Shown: in pieces, positions 7,652-14,422 of the stretch
Layout of the letters: each line of letters opens with the position of its first letter
How positions within the stretch are numbered: position 1 is the stretch's first letter
Assembly: GCA_964589725.1 (NCBI GenBank)
Contig: CAZPUJ010000469.1
Coordinates: forward strand, 1 to 15,766
Reading direction: 5' to 3'
Length of the DNA: 15,766 bases
Origin: CAYSHJ01 sp964589725
GTDB taxonomy: Bacteria > Planctomycetota > Planctomycetia > Planctomycetales > Planctomycetaceae
The notes under the pieces: model-generated
What the model saw: only the letters and a program-made list of their open reading frames with translations
The model's database searches: none
Told to the model about the DNA's origin: nothing
Program-made: the position numbers and the translations under genes

Positions 7652-7912
7652 ATGCTCGACGGCAAACTGATTCAGGACCAAATCGTGCAACTGATGGACT
7701 CCGTCATGGAGATTCGAGTTTCGGCTGTCGACACCGATCTCTTCAACGAAGGGTTTCTCGATTCGCTCAACTACGTCCGTTTGACCGTCGAGTTGCAGCA
7801 AACGTTCGAGGTGGCGATTTCGCTGGGAGAGGTCGACGTCGACCAGTTCCGCACCGTCGAGCAAATCGCCGACGTGGTGATCAGCCGCCAATCCGAATTG
7901 GCAGCAGTGTGA
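7652..7912 (+). CDS. Acyl carrier protein
   Basis: An 86-residue acidic protein with the four-helix carrier-protein pattern. The phosphopantetheine attachment motif is GFLDSL, with S38 as the predicted modified serine. Preceding residues DTDLFNEG and the following helix NYVRLTVELQQTFEVAI match carrier proteins of specialised pathways rather than the highly acidic fatty-acid AcpP. AAGGA lies 8 bases before the ATG. It is the first gene of a plus-strand cluster otherwise made of glycosyltransferases, which suggests it supplies an acyl or aminoacyl group for decorating or priming a glycan. No ligase or transferase partner is visible in the window, so this role is inference. A phosphopantetheinyl transferase elsewhere would be needed. 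Confidence 0.88.
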   Translation: MLDGKLIQDQIVQLMDSVMEIRVSAVDTDLFNEGFLDSLNYVRLTVELQQTFEVAISLGEVDVDQFRTVEQIADVVISRQSELAAV

Positions 7913-8064
7913 ACGAGGATTGCGGATTGCGACTGATTGGAAGGAAGTTGCCGGTCGTGTCGGATGTGCTGGTTTGACGGATTGGACAATGACCTACTAT
8001 CGGCGGGACGCGGCCAATATCACGCGGATCATGGCCTAAGTTAAACGGCAGAAGAAACGACACT

Positions 8065-8158
8065 AACCCGACACGCGCGCGGGCGGAAAACCCCGTCGCT
8101 CACGCGTCGTGAAAATGGACGTTGTAACGAATCCGAAATCCAAAATCCGAAATCCAAA
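8065..8158. repeat. Composite intergenic repeat with tandem heptamers
   Basis: The left part (8065-8111) is a GC-rich block with CCCG...CGGG arms and an ACGCGT palindrome; its minus-strand reading (TRERRGFPPARVSG) is one I recall as a recurring planctomycete spurious-ORF string. The right part (8131-8158) is two perfect copies of the 14-mer ATCCGAAATCCAAA, itself two heptamers of the form ATCCRAA. It ends three bases before the GTG start of the next gene, so it occupies the place of a ribosome binding site. Confidence 0.75.
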
Positions 8159-8161
8159 ATC

Positions 8162-9364
8162 GTGACGATTGACCTTCTCAGCCACAACGACGTGAGCACC
8201 GCGCCTACCGAGAACCGGGCACCGTCCAAACTGACTCACGTTTGTCACGTGAGCATGTCCTTGGAGACCGGCGGACTTGAACGGCTGCTGGTCGACTTCA
8301 GTCGGTTTCATGATCGGCGTCGTTTCGCGATGCAGTTCGTGGCCTTGTCGGGCGATGGTCAGCCGGCGACCGATATTCGTGCAGCCGGATGCTCGGCGCG
8401 CGTGCTCAACGACAGTTTGAAGATTCACAAGTTGAGCACCGTGATCGAGCTCGCGAAGTTGTTGCGTTCGGAGCAGATTCAGATCGTCCACACGCACAAC
8501 ACGTACGCTCACTTTTATGGAGCACTCGCCGCAAAGCTGGCGGGCGTGGCTGTGGTCGTGAACACGCAGCACGGCCGAGGCTGCGGCAAGGGCTGGAAGG
8601 CGAGATGGCAATTCCGCATGGCCAACTGGCTGACGCAACATGTCATTGGGGTGTCACATGATGCGGCCAGGTTGTGCCGACGAGAAGATCCAAGTTCGGC
8701 GGACAAAATCAGTACGATTTGGAACGGCATCAACCTGGATCGCTTCGCGTATCGTTGGCCGACGATCGAGCCGACGGCGATCTCCATCGCAAGGCTGTCA
8801 GCGGACAAGGACTTTCCGACGCTGTTGAAAGCCGTGCCGCTTGTCTTGCCGCACGTGCCGGATTTCCGCTTGCGGATCGTTGGCGATGGCCCGGAACGCG
8901 CGACGCTCGAACGCTTGATCGACGAACTCTCGTTGCGCGAGCACGTCGAGTTGTTGGGCGAGCGGCACGACGTGCCTGACTTGTTGGCGAAGTCTGGTTT
9001 CTTCGTGTCGTCGTCGCGGAGTGAAGGCCTCTCGCTGACGCTGCTCGAAGCGATGGCGGTTGGTCTGCCAGTCGTGACAACGTCCGTCGGAGGAAATCCA
9101 GAAATCGTGGTCGAAGGCCACACTGGTCGCTTGGTTCCCGATCACAATCCGGCGGCGTTGGCGGACGCGATCGTCGAGATGTGTAAGGAACGCGAGGCGT
9201 GGGTCGCGATGGGTCTTCTCGGTCGAAAACGTGTCGAGCAGCATTTTGAGGTTCGGCAAATGGTGGCCTTATACGAGGCAATGTACGAGGAGTGGGCTCG
9301 TCGTGCCGGCTTCAGAAGGAAGCAACCGCCTGAAGGTGGGACGACGAACGGGGCGGCCGCCTAA
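8162..9364 (+). CDS. GT4 family glycosyltransferase
   Basis: A 400-residue GT-B fold enzyme that would transfer a sugar from a nucleotide donor to a lipid-linked or oligosaccharide acceptor at the cytoplasmic face of the membrane. The N-terminal acceptor domain shows the VCHVSMSLETGGLERLLVD start typical of GT4 and the IVHTHNTYAHFYG segment. The C-terminal donor domain has GDGPER (241-246) and the E-x7-E motif SEGLSLTLLEA (E288, E296), followed by GLPVVTTSVGGNPEIV. The start is GTG at 8162; no Shine-Dalgarno is visible because the heptamer repeat abuts it, so a start slightly further in cannot be excluded. The last 17 residues or so (RKQPPEGGTTNGAAA) are outside the fold and derive from a repeat. 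Sugar specificity cannot be deduced. It sits between the ACP and the double glycosyltransferase in the same direction. Confidence 0.92.
   Translation: MTIDLLSHNDVSTAPTENRAPSKLTHVCHVSMSLETGGLERLLVDFSRFHDRRRFAMQFVALSGDGQPATDIRAAGCSARVLNDSLKIHKLSTVIELAKLLRSEQIQIVHTHNTYAHFYGALAAKLAGVAVVVNTQHGRGCGKGWKARWQFRMANWLTQHVIGVSHDAARLCRREDPSSADKISTIWNGINLDRFAYRWPTIEPTAISIARLSADKDFPTLLKAVPLVLPHVPDFRLRIVGDGPERATLERLIDELSLREHVELLGERHDVPDLLAKSGFFVSSSRSEGLSLTLLEAMAVGLPVVTTSVGGNPEIVVEGHTGRLVPDHNPAALADAIVEMCKEREAWVAMGLLGRKRVEQHFEVRQMVALYEAMYEEWARRAGFRRKQPPEGGTTNGAAA
9310..9352. repeat. Repeat-derived C-terminal tail, PPEGGTT type
   Basis: CCGCCT (9326-9331) pairs with AGGTGG (9334-9339), one G-T wobble, as the core of a small hairpin. 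The sequence around it reads QPPEGGTTNG in the glycosyltransferase frame. I recall PPEGGTTN tails as a widespread planctomycete repeat signature; here it forms the end of the gene. Confidence 0.6.
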
Positions 9365-9388
9365 TCCGGCGCTAGACGGCCAGTGGAC

Positions 9389-9457
9389 GTAGCTGGATTC
9401 GCCAGAATTCAGCCTCGTTCGAATCGCAAACAACTGAACTCTGGCGAGTTCAGCGAC
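9389..9457. repeat. 24-bp imperfect inverted repeat between glycosyltransferase genes
   Basis: Arms 9389-9412 and 9434-9457 match as reverse complements at 20 of 24 positions, with a 21-base spacer. Shared cores are TCGCCAGA on one arm and TCTGGCGA on the other. It fills the gap between the GT4 stop and the next ATG at 9490 and could reduce transcription into the downstream genes or be a neutral dispersed repeat; no T-tract follows. Confidence 0.75.
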
Positions 9458-9489
9458 GGTGTAGCGCTGTAGGTCTAACGGAAAGCAAC

Positions 9490-12258
9490 ATGCGAATCCT
9501 GTTTTTCAGTTCGATCTTTCCGCACGCGACGGCTCCCGTGACCGGCACGTTCAATTGGGAGCTGTGCCGTGCGTTGGCGGCCGAGCATGAAGTTCGCGTC
9601 GTCGCGCCGCGGTCGTTCTTGGACGTTTGGCGACACCGCCAAACTCGCCACGAGGAAGCCTCAGGCAACCACTGCGTATCGGAAACGTTCGGCATCGACG
9701 CTTCGTATCCGACGTTCTTCTACGTCCCTAAGGTCGGTCGCCAATATTTCGGCACGGCGATGTGGCATTCAGTGCGCAAGCACCTCGACGGCGTGCTCGA
9801 CGAGTTTCGTCCCGAGGCGATCGTCAGTTATTGGGCTCACCCGGACGGCGAAGTGGGTCTGCGAGCCGCTCGACAAATCGGCGTTCCGGCGATTGTGAAC
9901 GTGGGTGGCTCCGATGTCTTGCTACTGACGAAGTCCGCTGCACGCCGCCGTAAGGTGGTGCGTGTGCTGATGGAATCTGACGCGGTCACCACGGTCAGCG
10001 AAGGACTTCGTCAAAAAGTGATCGAGTTGGGCGTCCCTCCCGAGCGGGTCGTCACGATCTATCAAGGCGTCGATACCGAGCGGTTTCATCAGGGCGACAT
10101 GCAACAGGCTCGCAAGTTGTTGTCGTTGCCGGCCGACCGGCCCTTATTGCTGTGGGTTGGTCGCATGGTCGACGTCAAAGGGCTGGATGTTTTAATCGCA
10201 GCGATTGATCAGTTGCGACAGCGTGTCCCCAACGTGCTCCTGGCGCTGGCGGGAGACGGTCCACAGCGTGATGCCGTGGTGCGAGACGTCTTTCGCCGCG
10301 GTCTCCAAGACCACGTGCGACTGGTGGGTCCGATACAACACTTGCAGCTTCCCGACTGGTATCGCGCGGTCAATCTGTCAGTGTTGTCGAGTTGGTCCGA
10401 AGGACTACCCAATGTCTTGCGCGAGTCGCTCGCATGCGGCCGACCGTTCGTGTCAACAGACGTCGGCAGTGTGCGCGAAATCGCCGACTCGCGTGGTGGA
10501 CCACCATTCGCGGAATACGTTCCGATCGGTGATGCGTTGACAATGGCTCAGGCGATCGAGCGAGTACTGCATCACGACTACATCGCCGCCGCGCAAACGC
10601 TGCCGAGCCGCACTTGGTTGCAGTCGACCAAGGAACTGACCGAGGTGCTACGACGAGCTCGGGGTGAGTTGCCAGCAGAGACTCATTGTGACAACCGCTA
10701 TGTCGTGTCGAACGGCCTCAGTTCAACGTTCAAATGCAAACCCTTGATTGCGGACAGTCGTTTTCAAAGGTCCAAACTGGCTTTCACGAACCACAACCCG
10801 CGCGTGCTTGTCGTCGCGTACGCCTTTCCGCCAGTGGGTGGCGCGGGCGTACAGCGGGCCACGAAATTCGTGAAGTATCTGCCTGATTTCGGTTGGGATG
10901 TGACGGTTCTCACCGTCGAGAATCCCTCTGTGCCGGTCTTTGATGAATCGTTGCTAGCGGATATTCCGCCACAGACGACGATCGTCAAAGCCAGGACGCT
11001 CGAACCCGGCTACTCTCTGAAGCGAGTGTTCTCGGCCAGCACTTCGGAGGCCACGGAGCAAGCCGCGTGTCAAAGCGGTGTGTTGCCGAGCAAGCTCGCC
11101 GCCGTGAAGTCCTTCCTGCGGAAGGCGCTGCGCGCGGTGGCCAATGTCTGCCTGCAACCCGATCCGCAGGTTTTGTGGCAGCACCATGCCGTCAAGGCTG
11201 GATCGCGAGCGCTGTCGGAAAGGAAGTACGAGGCGATCTTCGTCACCGCGCCACCGTTTTCGTCGTTGCTCGTCGGGGCTGAACTCAGCCGTCGGACCGG
11301 ACTGCCCCTGGTGCTCGACTACCGTGACGAATGGGAGATCAGCAACGCTTACTGGGAGAACAAACGTCAAGGCGTGTGGTCCCGTTGGCTGCAACGTCGC
11401 ATGCAGCGCTCGGTCGTACGTGCAGCGTCGGCTCTGGTCGCAACGACACGCGGCAGCGCCGAAGCCCTCGCGAATGTCGCGGCCGATGCGGGGTGCCACC
11501 CGCTCGTCACGCACATTTACAACGGTTTCGACGCAGCCGAATTGTACAGCGGTCCGCCGCCGTTGCCTGATCCGGTTCTGATGGAGCCCGATGCACCTAC
11601 CGTCACGTACAAGCTGGCGTATGTCGGCACGCTCTGGAATCTGACGTCCGTCGAACCTCTCGTTCAAGCCGTGAGGTTGTTGTGCGAGCAAACGCCGGAT
11701 TTGGCCAGTCGGCTGGAGCTGCACTTCGCCGGTCGACGCACCGGTCAACAGGATCAACTTCTGAATCGGCTTGATGGACTACCATGCCGAGTCGTGCGGC
11801 ATCCGTATGTCGATCACGATGCCGCTCTGCGATTGATGCAATCCGCCAACGGACTCTTGCTGCTGCTGTCCGACGTGCCGGATGCCAATCGAGTCGTGCC
11901 GGCGAAGCTGTTCGAGTACCTCGCCATTCGGAAACCGATTCTGGCGATCGTGCCTCCCGGCGAAGTGACGGAACTGCTGCAGGATTACCCGATCGGCTTC
12001 GTGCATTCGCCCAGCGATATCTCGGGACTGGCGCAGCGACTCGGGGACGAAATCGAACGTCATCGATTCGGCGTGCCAGTGACTGCCGGTTTGTGGGATC
12101 CGGCGCGGTTTGAGCGACGCCAACTCACGCGACAACTGGCCGATTTGTTGAATCAAGTTGCCAACCGTCGGTCCCGGGCGGAGACAGTAGCGCCTCGCCA
12201 TCCCCTTGAAGATTTCCCGTCGAAGCCCGCCGCTTGGGAATTGCGAGAAATCCGATGA
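9490..12258 (+). CDS. Tandem GT4-GT4 double glycosyltransferase
   Basis: One uninterrupted 922-residue frame holds two complete-looking GT-B enzymes. Domain 1 (about 1-395) starts MRILFFSSIFPHATAPVTGT, has the VNVGGSDVLLL segment, LLLWVGRMVDVKGLDVLI (219-236), AGDGPQ, and the E-x7-E motif SEGLPNVLRESLACG (E304, E312). A Ser/Thr-rich linker (about 396-435) follows. Domain 2 (about 436-895) starts NPRVLVVAYAFPPVGGAGVQ, typical of a different GT4 subgroup, has the LDYRDEW segment, and ends its donor domain with VPAKLFEYLAIRKPIL (E809), where the first glutamate of E-x7-E is absent as in relatives of that subgroup. The start is supported by GGAAAG 5 bases before the ATG. The stop overlaps the next gene by ATGA. 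Domain fusion suggests two consecutive sugar additions on the same acceptor. Ordinary GT4 proteins are about 350-420 residues, so this is a fusion, not an extension. Confidence 0.9.
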   Translation: MRILFFSSIFPHATAPVTGTFNWELCRALAAEHEVRVVAPRSFLDVWRHRQTRHEEASGNHCVSETFGIDASYPTFFYVPKVGRQYFGTAMWHSVRKHLDGVLDEFRPEAIVSYWAHPDGEVGLRAARQIGVPAIVNVGGSDVLLLTKSAARRRKVVRVLMESDAVTTVSEGLRQKVIELGVPPERVVTIYQGVDTERFHQGDMQQARKLLSLPADRPLLLWVGRMVDVKGLDVLIAAIDQLRQRVPNVLLALAGDGPQRDAVVRDVFRRGLQDHVRLVGPIQHLQLPDWYRAVNLSVLSSWSEGLPNVLRESLACGRPFVSTDVGSVREIADSRGGPPFAEYVPIGDALTMAQAIERVLHHDYIAAAQTLPSRTWLQSTKELTEVLRRARGELPAETHCDNRYVVSNGLSSTFKCKPLIADSRFQRSKLAFTNHNPRVLVVAYAFPPVGGAGVQRATKFVKYLPDFGWDVTVLTVENPSVPVFDESLLADIPPQTTIVKARTLEPGYSLKRVFSASTSEATEQAACQSGVLPSKLAAVKSFLRKALRAVANVCLQPDPQVLWQHHAVKAGSRALSERKYEAIFVTAPPFSSLLVGAELSRRTGLPLVLDYRDEWEISNAYWENKRQGVWSRWLQRRMQRSVVRAASALVATTRGSAEALANVAADAGCHPLVTHIYNGFDAAELYSGPPPLPDPVLMEPDAPTVTYKLAYVGTLWNLTSVEPLVQAVRLLCEQTPDLASRLELHFAGRRTGQQDQLLNRLDGLPCRVVRHPYVDHDAALRLMQSANGLLLLLSDVPDANRVVPAKLFEYLAIRKPILAIVPPGEVTELLQDYPIGFVHSPSDISGLAQRLGDEIERHRFGVPVTAGLWDPARFERRQLTRQLADLLNQVANRRSRAETVAPRHPLEDFPSKPAAWELREIR

Positions 12259-13418
12259 CCGCGACCGCTGCGTGGCAACTGTTGTTCTGGCTCAGCACCC
12301 TCGGCGTGGCCTACATCTTCGTGGGCTACCCGCTGCTGATCTTCGTGCTTTCGCGCTGTCGGCCGTTGCGCACGTTGAAGCAGACAAATCACCACCCGGT
12401 CTCCATCGTCATTGTCGGTTACAACGAAGCGGAAAGGTTGGCAAAGAAATTGGTCAGCGTTTTGAGCTCGGACGACTCGCACCTGATCCGCGAAGTGTTG
12501 GTCGCGTCCGATGGCTCGACAGACAGAACGGCTGACGTCGTCACTGGCGTCGGTGACTCCCGAGTCAAACTGCTCGCGTTTTCAGAGCGTCGCGGCAAAC
12601 CATCCGTGTTGAATGAAGTGATTCCGCAATGCTCGTCCGAGATCGTTGTGCTCACCGACGCGCGCCAAGAATTGGATCGCCGCGCGATCGTGGAGCTGGC
12701 GGCACACTTCGCGGACCCGACCGTCGGCGCGGTCTCCGGCGAGCTGGTCTTCAAGGCCGATGGCGACACGACGACCACATCGCAGGGCATCGGCGTTTAC
12801 TGGCGCTACGAGAAGTTCATCCGCAAGCACGAAGGCCGCTTCCGCAGCGTGCTTGGTGTGACGGGAGCGTTGTACGCCTTGCGAAAATCGTTGTTCCGAC
12901 CGATCCCGCCGCAGGCAATTCTCGACGACGTGGTCATCCCAATGCAGGCCGTGACCGGTGGCCGCCGCTGTTTGTTTGAGCCGCTCGCCATCGCGTATGA
13001 CTTACCGTCCACATCGACCTCAAAAGAGTCGATTCGCAAGCGGCGCACGATCGCTGGCGCGGCGCAATTGATTGTCAATCAACCGAGCTGGTTACTACCG
13101 TGGCGGAACCCAATTTGGTTTGAGTACGTCTCGCACAAAGTCGCGCGGTTGTTGTCGCCGTTGTTGTTAGTGCTGGCCTTCGTCGCCAACGGGATGCTGG
13201 CGAGTCATCCGATTTACGGCACGCTGCTCTCACTGCACGTGGCATTTTATTTGTCCGCTCTCGCCGGCTGGGCCTTCCAACGCGCGGGCCGCCGCTCCCC
13301 CTGCTTTGGAGCGCAACTGGTGTTTGTGTCTCTCAACGCCACGACCGTCGTGGCCCTGTGGGACGCCCTCCACGGCCGCTTTCAAGCGACTTGGAAAGGT
13401 CTGACCTTATCGGACTGA
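12255..13418 (+). CDS. Membrane GT2 family glycosyltransferase
   Basis: A 387-residue GT-A enzyme with an N-terminal membrane helix (about 8-32), a cytoplasmic catalytic domain and about three C-terminal membrane segments (about 297-315, 320-340, 350-370). This is the topology of processive or lipid-linked GT2 enzymes related to cellulose and hyaluronan synthases. Motifs are SIVIVGYNEAERL, ASDGSTD (D86), LTDARQ (D135), GVTGALYALRKSLF, LDDVVIPMQ (D224/D225) and a basic RKRRT (261-265) at the QxxRW position, where the tryptophan is not present. The ATG at 12255 overlaps the preceding TGA (ATGA), indicating translational coupling; a TTG at 12234 in frame is less likely. Last gene of the cluster, converging on the LRR gene 30 bases away. 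The product polysaccharide is unknown. Confidence 0.9.
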   Translation: MTATAAWQLLFWLSTLGVAYIFVGYPLLIFVLSRCRPLRTLKQTNHHPVSIVIVGYNEAERLAKKLVSVLSSDDSHLIREVLVASDGSTDRTADVVTGVGDSRVKLLAFSERRGKPSVLNEVIPQCSSEIVVLTDARQELDRRAIVELAAHFADPTVGAVSGELVFKADGDTTTTSQGIGVYWRYEKFIRKHEGRFRSVLGVTGALYALRKSLFRPIPPQAILDDVVIPMQAVTGGRRCLFEPLAIAYDLPSTSTSKESIRKRRTIAGAAQLIVNQPSWLLPWRNPIWFEYVSHKVARLLSPLLLVLAFVANGMLASHPIYGTLLSLHVAFYLSALAGWAFQRAGRRSPCFGAQLVFVSLNATTVVALWDALHGRFQATWKGLTLSD

Positions 13419-13448
13419 TCACGTCCTATCGCCAACTCGGCGAGAGCG

Positions 13449-14126
13449 TCATCGCACGACCCGACATTTCGGCAGCAACGCTTGAAATCGCTCGACCCCC
13501 GCCGCAGAGATGCTGGTCTCTGCGAGATAGACCTCACGAAGCGAAGTCATTCTTGCCAGTGACGCAATGCCGCTGTCCGTCACTCGACAACCCAAGAACG
13601 AAACGTAGCGCAACTCTCGCAGTTTCGTCAGCGACGTCATTCCATCGTCATCGACCTTCGTGAAACCGACGTCCAATAGCCGCAACTGCGCCGTCGTTGG
13701 GATCGCGGCCAATCCCCTGTTCGTGATCTTTGTGCCCGACACGTCCAACCCGATCGGCCGCGTGGCGGCCCACAGCGTTTGGAGTCCTTCATCCCGCAAC
13801 GGCAAACTCCGCAACTCCACCGCCAGACATGGCAGCATGCTCAGCCACGCCAAGATGTCCTGCGACACACGGCCGTCCGGCTCCAGATGTTGCTCCTTCA
13901 ACCGCACCAACAAGCCACTGCTCTCAACTTCACGCACCTCGAACCGCTTGACCACCGCGCCGCGCCGCACCAATTCGCGAATTGCCCGCTCCGCACACTC
14001 AGTTCGTGACGATGTTGAATCGTTCTCCTCAGCCAAGACAACTCCAATTCCGATCGACGCCACGTACCCGCACACAATCATCACGAACCTGCCGGCACAC
14101 TGACCCTGGTTTCTCAATAAGACCAT
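13449..14126 (-). CDS. Exported leucine-rich-repeat protein
   Basis: A 225-residue protein. Residues 14-32 (FVMIVCGYVASIGIGVVLA) form a signal peptide or membrane anchor, with possible cleavage before EEND. The middle (33-90) is charged and unassigned. Residues about 95-222 are leucine-rich repeats of about 24 residues, for example RLLDVGFTKVDDDGMTSLTK, RYVSFLGCRVTDSGIASLAR and REVYLAETSISAAGVERFQA. The V-D-GM / V-DSGI spacing is the cysteine-containing or bacterial internalin-like type common in planctomycetes. Such repeats normally bind other proteins; no enzyme domain is present. The ATG at 14126 has AAAGGGA about 6 bases upstream. The gene is divergent from the tRNA and convergent with the GT2. 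Confidence 0.8.
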   Translation of the reverse strand: MVLLRNQGQCAGRFVMIVCGYVASIGIGVVLAEENDSTSSRTECAERAIRELVRRGAVVKRFEVREVESSGLLVRLKEQHLEPDGRVSQDILAWLSMLPCLAVELRSLPLRDEGLQTLWAATRPIGLDVSGTKITNRGLAAIPTTAQLRLLDVGFTKVDDDGMTSLTKLRELRYVSFLGCRVTDSGIASLARMTSLREVYLAETSISAAGVERFQALLPKCRVVR

Positions 14127-14183
14127 GCCATTCCCTTTCTTGACTCCAGACCAACATACGCCGTCAGCATCTTAAACTCTCGC

Positions 14184-14212
14184 TTGCTGAGCACCCGCCG
14201 ACAACGTATGCT
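14184..14212 (+). promoter_or_regulatory. Sigma70-type promoter of tRNA-Leu
   Basis: TTGCTG (14184-14189) and TATGCT (14207-14212) are separated by exactly 17 bases, a close match to the TTGACA/TATAAT consensus. The predicted start of transcription, about 7 bases further on, lies about a dozen bases before the mature tRNA 5' end at 14232. Confidence 0.7.
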
Positions 14213-14231
14213 TCGCCCCCTCAATTGCCCA

Positions 14232-14315
14232 GCCCAGGTGGCGGAATTGGCAGACGCACTAGCTTCAGGAGCTAGCGACCGCAAGGTCATGGAGGTTCAA
14301 GTCCTCTCCTGGGCA
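14232..14315 (+). tRNA. tRNA-Leu (anticodon CAG)
   Basis: The cloverleaf can be drawn by hand. The acceptor GCCCAGG (14232-14238) pairs with CCTGGGC (14308-14314) and A14315 is the discriminator base. The anticodon stem is CTAGC/GCTAG with loop TTCAGGA, giving anticodon CAG for CUG codons. The long variable arm (GACC GCAA GGTC) is that of a class II tRNA such as Leu. The T arm is GGAGG-TTCAAGT-CCTCT. The 84-base length fits. CCA is not encoded. The 3' half is the usual target for tRNA-directed integrases, and one lies immediately downstream. Confidence 0.96.
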
Positions 14316-14344
14316 ATGGATTACGCCGAAACGAGTTACGTTAC

Positions 14345-14361
14345 CTGCCGACGTTCGGCAG
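14345..14361. repeat. Tight 7-bp hairpin between tRNA and integrase
   Basis: CTGCCGA (14345-14351) and TCGGCAG (14355-14361) form a perfect stem with a 3-base loop, 30 bases after the tRNA. It could be an arm site or processing signal; without a T-tract it is not a standard terminator. Confidence 0.45.
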
Positions 14362-14384
14362 TGCGGCTCCGAAAACCTGAAAGC

Positions 14385-14407
14385 GCGGGTAGTCACTACC
14401 CGCTTTT
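14385..14407 (+). terminator. Intrinsic terminator between tRNA-Leu and the integrase
   Basis: GCGGGTAGT (14385-14393) and ACTACCCGC (14395-14403) are perfect reverse complements around one base, effectively a 7-bp stem with a 5-base loop, followed by TTTTCTC. It should end the tRNA transcript. It lies only 15 bases before the integrase ATG, so read-through would feed the integrase directly. Confidence 0.75.
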
Positions 14408-14422
14408 CTCGGAGACTGCACT

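Noticed and set aside
7261..7977. A 238-codon plus-strand frame over the ACP
   Set aside because: It reads the ACP in another frame; the ACP has the GFLDSL motif and a ribosome binding site. Only the short MVRPLTADDVP string near 7519 looked protein-like, not enough to call an acetyltransferase.
8131..8158. A possible CRISPR-like repeat
   Set aside because: The two 14-mers are directly adjacent with no spacer and no cas genes are present.
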